Below are positions 12,288 to 24,800 of a stretch of 64,000 bases of DNA, one piece after another. Made by a program: the position numbers and the translations under genes. This stretch comes from Tilletiopsis washingtonensis (taxonomy: Eukaryota > Basidiomycota > Exobasidiomycetes > Entylomatales). The stretch is taken from NCBI RefSeq assembly GCF_003144115.1, contig NW_020312001.1:98955-162954 (forward strand), written 5' to 3'. The notes beneath the pieces were generated by a model. The model saw only the letters and a list, made by a program, of their open reading frames with translations, made no database searches and was not told the DNA's origin. How positions within the stretch are numbered: position 1 is the first letter of the stretch; every line of letters begins with the position of its first letter.

Positions 12288-13481
12288 GCCGCCGCGCCAG
12301 GAAGACCCGGCTGAGGCTGGGCGGCACCCGATGCACCTGAGGCAGCACCTGCAAGGCGCAGAGGCGCAGTTTGCGAGAGCAGGAGCCAGGCGAGGACGCT
12401 AGCACGGCCTCAGGCTCGGCGGCGATGCGCAAGGCGAGGCGGATGGCGCGGGCAAGAGGACGGATGGATGCGAGACGCAGCAAAGACGCCGCGGCGGCGA
12501 GGCGAAGAGCGGCAGCGGCGGTGGAGCAGCACGAGCGAGGAGCAGAGCAGAGCGACTGGATGTGCCGAGGTGGATGTGGTGCAGAGGATGCGAGGTGAAT
12601 GAAAGGAGAGAGAGAAGAGCGCCGTCGGGCGTGCACGCGCGGCGGCGGATGGGAATGTGGAGCGCAGGAGGCGAGAAGGCGGAGCGACACGAGCGCGGCC
12701 AAAGCGACACGACGAGCGCGGATGCAGCGGCGACGAGGAGCGGGAGCCGCGAGCAGCTGCTGCAGCTGCTGCTGCGGAACGAGAGGGTGGTGGATGATGA
12801 TGGCAAGGAGCGGCGAGCGCGAGCTCGAGGTGGATGCATCCAGAGCCTCGCTGCTGCTGGCCGCTGCGGTCTCTTGCGCATGCCTTGGCCGCGCGTCTGC
12901 GTGCTCTGCTGACGGCGTGCCGAGGTCTCAGCGCGCTCCCGCCCGCTCGCGTGGATGCCTCGAGGCGCGAGCTCCTTGCGCCGCGCGCCGGCTGCGTGCC
13001 TGCTGATCCTTTGCAGCGCGCGGCGCGCCCCGCCGAGCTTTATTCCGGCGGCGCTGCATGCGGCGCCCCCCAACCGCATCTGCTCGAGCCGCTCCTGCCT
13101 CCGCGGCCGCCTCGGTGTTGATACATCCGCCGCACAGCACCTTCACTCGACGCATACGCAGGCACCTCCGGGCTTCTTTGTGCAGCAGCAAGCTGACGCG
13201 AAGCGCGACAGCGAAGGAGACGGCCGGGCAGCAGCGGATGGGATTTGACGCGCCGCCGCCAGAACGCCGCGGCGCGGCTCGCAGATCCTCGGCCGGCCTG
13301 CGCCGCTTCGCCGAGGTGTTGGTTGCACGTGACGCGCCGCGTGCCGCCGGCGAGTGTTGTTCTTGGGGCGCGGTGTACTGTAGCGCGCCCTTGCTCGGGG
13401 TGCCGCTCCCTCTCTCCACAACCCTCGCATTCGCCTCTTCTCCTTCCTTGTCTGCTCACTTCCGCTGCCGTGCTCGGCGCG
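12288..13481. other. Divergent intergenic region (HFI1 / BRCT gene)
   Basis: About 1.2 kb separates two divergent starts. The sequence is extremely GC-rich and gives long Arg/Ser/Ala open frames on both strands, but none has a recognisable domain or sensible composition. I see no RNA gene. It most likely holds two promoters and long 5' UTRs. Confidence 0.45.
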
Positions 13482-16400
13482 ATGGACTCGCTCTGCGCTG
13501 CGGCGCCGCCGTCGCGCGTGGTGGTGCGGCCGTCACAGGCGCGCGGCACGAGTGCCGCTGCTGCGGGACGCAGCTCGCCGAGCAAGCCTCGCAGCAGCAG
13601 CGCGATTGAGCGGGCCCCATCGCCCGCCAAGACGGCACGCCGTATCGTGCGCAGGGACGTCGATGCATGCGGCAGTGCCGACGGCGCACGCATTGGCGAC
13701 AGCACGACGGCAGCACCTCCCACCTCTCGCGCCGCACGCTCCGCCATTGCGCGCCGCAGCCTCGAGGCGGGCGACGGGCTGCTCCTCGATGCCGCAGCTG
13801 CCCGTGCTGCCGCTGACCCCCGCAAGGAGGCATTGCGCAACTCGGTGCTGCAAGACCAGACGCACGCGCCGCCGAGTGGTGCGGAGCTGGATGCCGCGGC
13901 CGCGAGCAGGGCCAGGCGTGTGGCGCGGGAGAGAGGCACGGAGCGAGCTAGACGCGCTTCACCGCCGAGAGCTGCTTCGCCAGTGCGAGACAGTGTCGCA
14001 GCACAGGCTCGCTGCAACACGTCGCCGTTCAAAGTGGCCATGTCGTCGCGCTGCGTGGAGAGCAGCAGTAGCAGTAGCAGCCGAACACGTATCGAGGCGA
14101 CTCGAACAGCTGCACCAGCAACACGGCCAGCCACGCTGCCGACGTCTCTGCGCTCTCTTGCGGCTGCTCGGGCTCCGGCAACGATGGCCGAGCGCACGAC
14201 TCGCCCGGTGCCGCTCGAGGCCACGACTGCGCGGCGAGAGCGCGAGGTGGCGCTTTCAAGTGCGGCGCCAAGCAGTAGTCGTGCGCCGGCATCACGGGAG
14301 CACTTGAGCTCACCGGTGCGTCCTCGCAGCGGTGCTGTCGTCGTTGCTCGGCAGCGCGAGACGAGCGAGGCCGGGACTGCGACACGACCTTCGGCTAGAC
14401 GAGTGCCTGTGTTGCCGGGCACCAGCAGCAGTGCAGCTCCTCCATCCATCTCTCGAGCTCCGGCGGGGACGCCTCCACGCGCCACCCTGCCGCGCCCGGC
14501 GCACGCCACGGCATGGCGAGCTTCGCCGGGCCGTGCTCAACGCGGCGTGTTTGTGCACGAGGCAGAGAGCGAGAGCGCCAGTGCCAGCGCCAGTGTCAGT
14601 GTCTCCGAGTCAGACGACGAGCTAGCCGACTGCTCGCCCTGCAAGACCATGCCGCCGGCATCACGCAGCAGCAATGCAACGCGACCTCGCGTCCAGCGCT
14701 CGCCGGCGTCGTACCCGGCTCGTTCGTCAGCCTCTTCCTCCTCCTCAACCTCGCCTACCTCTTCGCCGCCGCACCAGACAGCCGCTGCCGCTGCACCGAC
14801 GCTCTCGCCAGAGACGAGCAGTGCACTGGCCTCCCTCGAGGCATCGCTTGCGCGCCTGGCACTGCCGAAGCATGCCCGTCGACGCACTATTGGGTCAAGT
14901 GCAGCGCTATTGCAGCCCCACATCGCCGACGTCGATCCGGCAGCTGCGCCGCTGAGTCGGCAGCACGTCTCCTCGAGCCAGGTTCTCTCCTCGCCCGCAC
15001 GTCGCACCCTCGACTCGCCCACACGCCGCACACTCGAGTCTCCGACGTGCAGCGAGCGGCTAGCCGTCGGAAGCAGCGCCGGCGGCGGTGTTGGTGTGGG
15101 CCGCGTGCGTCCCGGCGGCTCGCTCTTCGCGCTCGCCAAGGCGGAGCCGGCCGCGCCGGTTGATGCAGCTGCGGCAGCAGAGACCGCGGAGGCTCAGCGA
15201 GAGGCACGCCGTGCAGCACGCAAGCTGGCGCAGCGGGAGATGCAGCGCGAGGCAGACGATGCAGCACAGGCGGCGATCGCGCGAGCTAGAGCTGCAGAAG
15301 CAAGAGAGGCACAACGAGAAGCCGAGGAGGAGGAGCAGATGCAGCAGCAACGAGCCTTGCGACGACAAGAAGGCGCTCAACAAGCTCAACAGGCGCAGGC
15401 ACAAACGCAAGCCATGCGTGTTGTCGAGGCGCAGAAGGAGAGACGCAGAGTGGCGCGCCAGGAAGCAGCGGCGAAGCTGGCGCGGGAGGCGATGCAGAGG
15501 GCCGCAGACGAGGAAGAGGCGGCTGCGCAAGCTGAAGCTGATGCGCAAGTGCAGGCCGAGGCGCAGCGCCGCATCGACGACGACGAGCGCGCTGCAGCTG
15601 CGGAGCGGGCGCAGGCAAAGGCGAGCCGCCTCGCCGCGCGACTGGCAGCAATCAGGCTCGAACGGCCAGGCGTAGGCGACGAGAAGAGCGGCACCGGCGC
15701 CGGCGAACGGCGACACACCCGTCGGCAGAGCTTGCAGCTGGTGCAGTCGAGTGCTGCGACGCCGGCGCCGGGTCGCGGGGAGATCGGGGATGACGGCAGC
15801 CTGGAGCAGAAGGTGGCCAACAAGGAGGAGGCACGAGCTGCAAGTCCACCGCCTGCGACAACAGGCGTCACCGCACGAGTGCAGCGTCGACGCAGCATGT
15901 ACACCTACGTGCCGACGCAGCGCGTCGCCGCCACCGACGGCGCAGGCGACGCCAGCACTCGCAGCCTCGCCACTGCTTCCTCCGCTAGCTCCGAGCGCTT
16001 CCTGCGCGGTGTCGTCGTGCTCGTCGACGTGCGCGATCAGGATGGCTCGGACGCATCAGCACGGTGGATCGAGCAACTGCGCGCTGCCGGTGCTCGAGTC
16101 TCCTCGCGCGCGCCGGCAGCCGGGAGCGACGCAGCGGCGCGACTGACGCACATTGTCTTCAAGAGTGGCCGACCTGCTACGCTGCACGCCTTCCGTGCGC
16201 TGCCGAACGACGCGAGGCCCGCACTCGTGGGCGTCAATTGGATTCGGCAGTGTCTAGAGGAGCGGAGACGCGTGGATGAGGCGCCGTTCCTGGTGGAGCT
16301 GGGGAAGCAGGCTGTCTTCCAGAAGGTGAGGCCCTGCTTTTCTCGTCGCCCACCAGAAAAGACTAGTCGACTGACCCATGCCCTTCCTCCTCGCGCAGCG

Positions 16401-16656
16401 GCGCACATCCATGGCTCCACGTCTGGCTCCTGGTCTCGACTGCGCCAGTCCTTGTGAGTTTGCCCTGCTCAACTTTGCTCTCGCAGTTGGTTCTGACGCC
16501 TCACGTCTGCGCTTCGCAGTCCGCGGCACCATTGCGAAGGAGGTCGAGGCGGCGCGCAAGCGCGAGCTCGTGCACCGGCCTGCCGTGCCTAGCCCACTTG
16601 CGGGCAGCGCATGGCGCCCCGATGTCTCGACGGACGGCAGCGAGGCGGCGCTGTGA
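13482..16656 (+). CDS. Coiled-coil protein with a C-terminal microcephalin-like BRCT domain
   Basis: Predicted nuclear protein of about 1,010 residues. The start at 13482 (MDSLCAAAPPSRVVV) is the first ATG before a long Ser/Pro/Arg-rich disordered region. A long charged coiled-coil rich in Ala, Glu, Arg and Gln lies at about residues 560-730 (for example EARRAARKLAQREMQREAD). The BRCT domain is near residues 840-945: RFLRGVVVLVDVRDQDGSD, RLTHIVFKSG, then VGVNWIRQCLEERRRVDEAP with the conserved BRCT tryptophan. Its spacing is closest to MCPH1-type BRCTs, an inference from memory of the family. Exon 1 ends at 16326 after VFQK. A small exon (from 16399) and a last exon (FRGTIAKEVEAARKREL) lead to the stop at 16654-16656. 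A role in chromosome condensation or the damage response is plausible but unproven. Confidence 0.7.
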
Positions 16657-17016
16657 GGGCCAAGGCGGTGCATCGGGCCCACGACTACCACTCTCCTTCA
16701 GCGCCTCGCCAGACTCATTTTCTCTCTCTCGATGATTCCCACACACTGCATGATCCTCACCGACGTGCACCCATTTACCCTCTCCACACCAGACGCGAAT
16801 GATATCTTGTGCTTTTCTCGTCGCGGGAGCGTGCGGCACGGAGCTTGGGCGTGAACGACGCGTACAGAGAGCAGAGAAGGGCATGAGCATGAGGACGACG
16901 CGAGGGGAGAGAACGCGTGACGAGGGAGCCCAAGAGAAAAGAAACGAGGGAAGAGCAAGATCGAGGCGCAGAGCAGCGATGCGGTACGAGGGATGTCGCC
17001 ATAGCCAGGCAGCGTC
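16657..17016. other. Convergent intergenic region
   Basis: A 360-nt gap between two converging 3' ends. It is CT-rich on the left and GA-rich on the right. No gene or structure is seen. Confidence 0.45.
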
Positions 17017-18238
17017 TTACTCCCACAAGCCGCCGTCGGCCATGCTGCCCGTCTTGACGCCTCCCTTGCCCGACTTGCCTCTCAGCTTGCCTCCCTTGTT
17101 GCCCGCCGTCTTGTAGTATTCGCGCATGTCGGCCTTGCTCCACTCCTGTCCCTGTTCGGCCTGCCAGCGCTCCTCGTTGCGTGCCGCTGCCGTCTGCACG
17201 CCCTGCTCCGCCAGGCGTTGCGTGCGGCTCGGCGTGGCACTGCCGCTGCCCGGCATGCTGGCTGCGCGTTCCTCATCGCGAGCTTCGAGACGCTTGCGCT
17301 TCGCCATGTGGCTCAGCCAATCGATCTTGCTCTCTCGGCGCGTCCACCGTGCGCCCGAGGAGCCGAAGGAGGGGATGGGGTTGGTGCCGGCCTCGTCCAG
17401 TGCTTGCGCTTGACAGTACGTGTACCAACAGTAGTTGAGCGTGGCGGAGCGACGCCAGTGCTTGCAGACTAGCGAGCAGGACCGGAGTGCGCTGACGGGC
17501 AGAGAGAGGAAGATGCGCTGCGAGATCTGGGCAGGGGACATGTGTCAGCCTGAGTGCCGATGCTTGCGAGGCGTGTGACGTAATGACGTTGAGCTGCTCT
17601 TGCAGCGTGCTCAATGGCGGAAGGATGGCGCGCCAGTGAGGCACCTGCTCTGCCGTTGCGCCCCGCGTGGTCCTCCACCGCTCCTCTGCCATGCCTTCGG
17701 CACCACTCCTTTCCACTCGCGCCCCCGCTCAGCCCATCGGGCGTCACTCACCACGTTTGGGAACGCCCTCAGGGGATCCGTCTTGCTCTTGACGCGCGGG
17801 CTGGGCGTGGCTTTGCCGCTCGCACTGCTGCTGCTGCCCGGCACGGCGAGTGCGCTGCGCTTGCGGCCCGCCGCAGCCAGGGTCAGGTGGTGCATTGCCT
17901 CTGCGGCGCTGCCGACGGCGGCGGTCGAGGAAGAGGCGCCTGCCGCTCCCGGCGGCGGCGACGGCGGGCGCGACAGGCCAAAGGGCGTGCCGGGCACGGT
18001 GCCGGGCACGGAACGCACAGCTGGAGCGCGCGAGGCGTCAGTGCTCGGTCTGCCTGGTACGTGGCCATAGCAGACGCGCGAGCGACTCACCGACGAGCTC
18101 GTCGTCGCTGGCGCCGCTGTCGACGGCCTCCCACTCGTCGAGCGCCTGCTCGTCGTCGCTGCTGCGCACGCGCGCCCCCTCGCCGCCCGCGGCGGCGGCC
18201 AGGCGCGAGGCGAGGACGTTGTGGAGGAGTGTCGACAT
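17017..18238 (-). CDS. F-box protein
   Basis: Predicted substrate adaptor of an SCF ubiquitin ligase. The start at 18238 gives MSTLLHNVLASRLAAAAG followed by an acidic segment (SDDEQALDEWEAVDSGASDD). Exon 2 is a Ser/Pro-rich linker ending KSKTDPLRAFPNV, and exon 3 gives WRAILPPLSTLQEQLNVI. The F-box is completed in exon 4: QISQRIFLSLPVSALRSCSL then VCKHWRRSATLNYCWYTYC. The C terminus is distinctive: WTRRESKIDWLSHMAKRKR, WSKADMREYYKTAGNKGG and GGVKTGSMADGGLWE, with the stop at 17017. No WD, LRR or other substrate-binding repeat is seen, so the target is unknown. All introns are short and GT-AG. Confidence 0.75.
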
Positions 18239-18843
18239 GAGACGGCCGTGCGCGTGAGGCACTGATGCGTGAAAGTGACAGGAGCGGGTGAGATGAGGCT
18301 TGAAGTGCACGCAGAGGTGGCAGACGGGGCGGAGGTGGTGGAGTGGAGCCAGGCTGCTGCGCTTCGCCTCCACGCCGGCACGGCCCCACGCTGAGCCAGC
18401 AGGCACAGCGGTGCCTGCAGCTGCACGTCATGCCGCTGCCTCGGCCCCTGATGTACGCGTTGGCCGGAGCAGCCTGCGCATGCTATGGATGCGCCAGCAT
18501 GCAGCGCCGTGAGCGTGCATACTGATAAGCTCGCCGGCAGGTCTGTGCGACGACGGAGCGAGGAGGAAGGCAGACGTCAAAGTCGGGCGTTGGCAGATGG
18601 CTTGAAGAGGCAGGCCAAAGGCGGCAGGCGGTGGCAGCGCGCGGCGTTGCTGCGGCGGCGCGACTTGCCTCATGAGGCCGCGCGACGCGCGCCTGTCACG
18701 GCCTGCTCAGCACCCCTCTTAAGGAGCAGCGGCACGCCTTTCTTCCCGTCTCCCACCTCCCACCTCCACCTGACACACTTGAGCCTCCTCACTGCGCTGG
18801 CTCTCTCCAAGTCTCCCATCTCGCCACCGCGTGTCGCTGCGCC
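18239..18843. other. Divergent intergenic region (F-box / axis-like gene)
   Basis: A 605-nt gap between two divergent starts. It contains a CT-rich run just before 18844, typical of fungal promoters next to the start. No coding exon could be supported. Confidence 0.45.
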
Positions 18844-21800
18844 ATGAGCGCTCCGGCGTCGCCTGTGCCTGCGCCGGCCGCGTCGGGCAGTCGGCCCTCG
18901 CTGCTGGCGCTCACCGAGGAGTTCCGCGCGCAGTCGGAGCGCCTGCAGGCCTTTGCCGAGTCGCAGTCGCAGAACGACCTGCTCGAGGATGCGCAGAAGA
19001 AGGACATCGACAAGATGAGCCGCCGCTTTGCTGCGCTCGTGAGTCTGGCCAGCGAGAGCCGGCATCGGGCGCGCCGCTGGGGACATGCGCACGTCGTCGT
19101 AGCTGCGACGCGTGTGCCATGCAACTGCCACTCCTCCTGACTGTCTGTCCCTGCTAGCTCGACCTCAAGAAGATGGACTCGTACGACAAGTACGACGAGA
19201 AAGAGGTCCGCTCCCTGGCGTCGCATCTCCAGGGCCGCTCGGCGCGCCTGACGGCCATCAACGCCGAGATCACCACGTCCCTCATGCTGGCATTCGAGCG
19301 GCTCGCGTGGGAGGGCGTCATTCCGGCACTGCTCGACCACGAGGTCGCATGTACAGGGACCTCGACTGTGGTTCGCATGTACGTTGTAGGCTAAACTTTC
19401 GGCAAGCGAAGCGAAGCTTATGGCGCCGCTTCGCACAGTCGCAAAATGATCACCTCGTGGGAGAGCGCAGCGACGGAGGCGGCGTATGGCCTCTGCGACA
19501 CGTACGACAAGCGCACGAACGCGGGCGAAGAGGCAGACAAGGCAATGCGCGATCGTCAGTCGTATTGAGTCTCCCAGACCTTTGGCGCATTGTGGCTGAC
19601 GCCTCATGCGGCACAGAATCGGACCGCTTCTACGAGCTGCAGGGCATGTACTGCGACGTGCTGTGTCGCCACACCGCCCAACTTAGTGACATGGCGATTG
19701 TGGGCGTGAGTTGCGGCGGTGACGGAGTGGGATGATCCTTGCTGAAGCACCGTGCGCAGTGTCTTGTGGTGCTCGACAAGGCGTCGAAGCGCTCGCTGCT
19801 CCGTGCTCGTCGGTCGATGACTCCGTGAGCAGGCAATGCCGCATTTGAGAACGAGGCGCTGCTGATGCTGTTCGCGCCGACGCAGCGAGGTGCTCGGACG
19901 CATTCTCTTCGCCCTCAAGAGTGCGTCTGTCCTTCCGACACAGCTTGCATCACACACTGACCAGTCCGTCGCGCCTTGCAGCGCAGCCGCAGATCTCCGA
20001 CTGGGTACAAGTCATCCAGCGCCTCTCGCCTCCCAGCAGCGACACACCCAAGGCCCGCAAGCAGTATGCGCAGCGCTTCTTCTCGTGCCTGCAGCCTTAC
20101 GATCGCGATGGTATGCTGCGTGTGTTTGCAGATGCATTTCTTGAGGCGGCCGAGGGCAGCTGGTGCTCGACAATCTCCGATATCCTCGCGAAATTGGGCC
20201 AGGCGGATCCGACGCGGTGAGACAGTGTGGGGGCAGCTGCCGCACCACGACAATGCTGACCCCTCCGCCTGGCAGACCGAATCGCTTCCGCTTCAGCCGT
20301 CTCATTCCCATCGGCCGTCGCAAGACCATACGCTGTCCAAAGATCAGGGGCGAGGACCATGATGCTCCGTATGACGCTTGGATGGGCGCAGATGGTCTGA
20401 TGTGCGTGAGCACCGTGTGTGTCTGTGGGCGTTCCAGCTGATCACAACGCCGCAGCATTGCCCTCGAGACGGGCTCGACGGCGCAGCCGGGGATGACGAC
20501 GCTCGGTGTGGCGCTGGACCTGGTATGTTCTCCCCTTGACTCCATAGACGAGCCTGTCTGACATGCTTGTCCTAGATCAAATGTGCGCGCATCGGCTGCG
20601 ATGCGCTTCGTCCCTGGCTGACCGCGCTTTTCTAGCTGTCACTTCCTTCGGCAACAGCAACAAGCCAAGTCTGCTCGTCGAGACGAGCGTGCCCCTCATC
20701 AACGATGATGTGCCGTCTGAATCTATCTCGACGGGCGTCCGCATCTTCTTGCCTAGCGACGACCTTGACTCGGCAGTCTCGGCGTTTGAGCTGCGCGGCT
20801 TCAAGGTGCAAGCCGCCGAGGGCCAGCAGGGCAGCCAAAGTCTGCCGTCGGATGCTCTCGCGATGCCGCCGCCGCCGCAAGGCTCGAGCTCCAAGTCGAA
20901 CAGCAGCAAGCGCAAGACGGCGAGTGTGCGCATTCAACAATTGCCCGAGGGCGTAGCGGCAAGCATCGCCGAGCAGTCCGGGCCCTTCATCGGGCCCGCG
21001 GCGCAGAAGGCCAAGGCGAGCGTGTCGCCGATGATCGACTCGGAGAAGTCCTACCAGCACGACGACGACGGACGCATTAGTAGCGCGGAGTTCGGCCTCA
21101 AGACGCCGATGCCCGGTCGGCAGACCACTGCGTCGATCACCGAGAGCGAAGAGGAAGAGTCGGAGGGCGAGAGAGTCCAGCCCGTCCCGCGGCGCGTGCG
21201 AGAGGTGGGAGAGACGGATATGAGGCGTCTAGCGTCGACGTCTGTGATTGAGGAGAGCAGTAAGAGCAAGGAGAGCGTGTGGGAGGATGCTTCGCTAGAC
21301 CCGGCAGCGTCAGGACGCAACTACCCCAAGCCGAACGCTGCCAGCAACAGCCGTCGTCCCGATCCGCGAGACAACGAGGACGAGGCGCAGCGGCCTCAGC
21401 TGACCTCGGACGACCGCGAGGCATCTCAACCTGAACCGTCTGCCGACGAGCGCGAGAGCACTCAGCCTCCTGCAGGCTCAGCGAGCGGCCGCAAAGAGAG
21501 CGCGGCGGAAGTCAGCGCTGGCATTCAAGAAGCCACACAGCCTCCGACCGGCTCTGGCGAGGGCGAAGGACATGGCAGTGGGGCTAGCGCGGAGGAACAC
21601 GAGGCCGTGCGGCCTCCTTCAGGCGTTGCAGGTGTCGGAGAGAGCGGAAAAGAAGGTGCGCATGACCAGATTGTCCTCTCAGCGCTGCGACTGACACGCA
21701 GCAGCAGTAGAGCAAGCACTGCCGCAGCTCGGCCGCATGATTGGCGCCACGCAGGCCTCGGCCGCCTCGCGTGAGCAGGCGAGCCGGCCAGTCGAGCCCT

Positions 21801-24800
21801 TGACTGCGCCTCCGGCCGAGACGCCGGGCTCTGAGGAGGCGCGTAGCGCTACGACGGACGACATGCCGCAAACTACACAGCCGGTCGTCGAGGTGTCGCC
21901 GCGATCGAAGACGGACAGCGCTTCTGAGACGCAAGAGAGGAAGAAGGCTGCTCTTGCTGCGCCGGCGCAAGAGAAGGAGAAGAGCGCTTCTCCCGCGCAG
22001 GCGAAGGAGAAGGCTGCGCTCGCTGTGCCGGCACAGGCAAAGGCGAAGAGGTCTGTCGCCGCTCCGGCGCAAGCGAAGGCAGCTCTCCTCGCCAGTCGCT
22101 TGGCATCATCGGAGAGCGATCTCAGCTCAGCAGATGATGCGGTAGCCGCGGCAGCGGAGGCGCCGTCAGGACGCGCGCCACGCGCTGCGCCGGCGGTTCG
22201 TGCCAAGGCCGTGCCTGCGGAGGCGACAGATCAGCCTACCGATGGTCTTCCGGCATCTCCGGTCGCCCGCTCGAAGACCAGGAAGCCACGCTCGCCCGAG
22301 CAAATTGCCGGCATACACGAGGAGGAAGCGCCTGCGGCCAGTTTCGAGATCCCGGTAAGTGCACATCGGACGCCGCCCCAGGGGAAAGGAGCTGAGGCCC
22401 CGCTCAGGCAAAGCACGCGGTCCCGACGCCCTACAAGTCGAAGAAGAAGGAGATGGAGGCCGCGAGAGCCAAAGAGTTGATGGAGGCGGCCATCGCCGCG
22501 AAGCAGGCCAAGTCGGGCCTCGGCTTGAAGCCGTCAACCGCGATTGCGGCGCCGGACGTCGCGCCTGGCCCGGAGGAAGAAGAACAGGAGGCGGAGGCGA
22601 GTGCAGAGGAGTCGGAGGAGTCGGCGCCAGCCGCGCCAGCGACAGCACAGCGACCTAAGCCTCGTCCTCGCTCTTCCGCCCCAGCGCTCGGTCAACAGAA
22701 GAAGCGCAAGGCCGACGCTCCTCCTGCCGAAGCGAAAGTGTCGCGCAAGCGCGCCAAGGCGAGTGTCGCGCGAGCCGCGACATCTTCTCCGGAGCAGGAG
22801 AACGATGAAGAAGACGTCGATGAGGACGCGTATGGCTTCGGCTCGGACGCGGCGCCGCCTGGTGGGCCCGTCAAGCAGACGGGACGCAAGTCGGCCGGCA
22901 GTACGGCGAAGAAGGCCGCACCGAAGAAGCAGGCTCCCAAGAAAGCGAGCCCGAAGAAGACGAGCCCGCAGAAGGCTAGCCCGAAGAAGCCGGCGAAGGC
23001 CACTGCCGTCGACAAGCCGGCGAAGGCTACCACCTTCGACAAGCCGACCAAGACCGCCGCTGTCGACAAGCCGGCCAAGAAGCCGGTGGAGAAGCCTGTC
23101 GCCCCCGTGAGCGCAGGGAAGAAGCAGGCGCCTCGTGCCACTTCTCCGGCGCGCGAGCAGCAGCAAGTCGCGCTCGACGAGGAGCAGGACTTCAGCGACG
23201 GGCCGCCGGCCATCGACTCGCGTCCAGCGTCCGACGCGGGCGACGTCAATGAGCAAGCTCCTGAGCGCATGCAGCGCAACGCCGATCGTCATGCTGCTCC
23301 TCGTCCGTCGCGCAGCACTGCTCGAGCTGAGCGCTCCGAGGCTGACGCGGAAGGCCCGCTCGACGAGGCTGCTCCCGCTCCTGCTGCTCCACTCGGCGTC
23401 AACAACGGCAATTTGCTTGGCGTACCGCGCAAGCTCGCCGGTCGCTCCAGCTCGGGATCCGAGAAGGCGAGCCGAGCATCCTGGATGAGCAAGCCGAATG
23501 CCGCCGCCTCGGCCAAGCGCGCTCGGGACCGCGAGGCGCTCGAAGCTCTTGCAAAGCAGCCCGTCAAAGAGCCTGTGCGCCCTGAGGCCGTCGAGGCCGT
23601 CGAGGAGCCGGTGCTCGACGGCCCGTCGAGCGACTACGGCCCGCCCGACATCATTCCCGACGGCATTAGCGCCACGTCCGCCGCCGCGCGCTCGCAGTCC
23701 GGCCTTGCGCTCTTGGACCAGTACATCAACATGGATCAAGTCGACGAGTCGGACCAGATGCAGCGAGACGACGATGACGGTCGCTTGCTGCAGCTGCCCG
23801 CCGCATCGGACGTGCCGGTGTCGCCGTCGGAGGCGAGGGCACAGCGTCGCTCGCAATCGCGCTCGCAGGCGAGGACAAGCCCGACGAGTCGGGCAGTTTC
23901 TGTCGGCGGCGCTGCGAACGAACGTACAGCGAGCACGCCGGAGCAGCAGGCAGAAGCTGAGGTTTCGCAGGCAGACACGCGCTCCCTCGTCGAGAAGGCC
24001 GTGTCAAGACACGCCGCACCAGCTCCCGAGCCTGCCCAGCCCGTGCACCAGCAGGATATGGACGAGGTGCCAGAGCCGCCCATGCGCGGCACGAGGGCCA
24101 CTCGCGATGTCGAGATGGCGCCGCCCGAAGTGCCGAGTCGCGCGGTCGATGCCGGTCCCGTCAAGCCTCCGCCGTACGCTCCGCCCGCCGTCGAGCCCGT
24201 GCGCCAGCCCAGCCCTCCGCAGCAGTCGCTGGCGAGACAGGAGAGCATCACGATGTCGCTGGAGCGCACGACCGTGTCGGTGATCGGCAGCAGTTTCCCC
24301 GACTCGTACCACGCTGCAGTGGCGTCTGCGCTGGGACGCGCTCTTGGCAACGACGAAGCAGACGTGCGCCGAGTCGAAGCGCCTGCAGCGATGCAGCAGG
24401 CCTCGCTTCCAGCCCGCGAGTCGTCGCGCGATGCACCGCATCCGCTGCAGGCTCCGTTGCACGTGCGAAAGACGGTCGTTCCGGCACCTGCCAAGCTCCG
24501 CGGCCGCGATTCGGGCGTCGCGGGCATGTCTACTGTCATCGAAGAGGCGCCCGCGAAGGAGTCGCCGGTGAGACGCCAGGGCCGTTCGCTCCTGCAAGAG
24601 AGCGATACCGAAGAGCCTCGCGAGGTGCGCTCGAAGAAGCGCGCAAGTGTCACAGAGGTGAGCGCCCTTCTTGCTGCTGCTTCCTCCGATGCGAGCTGAC
24701 TGTCACTCCAGGAGGCGCCTCTTCGCGAGGCAGCAAGTGAATCGCCGATCGCCCGCCAAGTCGAGGCGGCCCGCGAGCTGCCGCGCGAACGCGTGGAAGT

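Noticed and set aside
12399-13079. 226-codon minus-strand open frame in the HFI1/BRCT intergenic region
   Set aside because: Composition is Arg/Ser/Pro/Leu low-complexity typical of antisense GC-rich DNA. No family resemblance and no splice partner.
16064-16279. Second small frames within the BRCT exon
   Set aside because: They are out-of-frame shadows of the BRCT coding exon.
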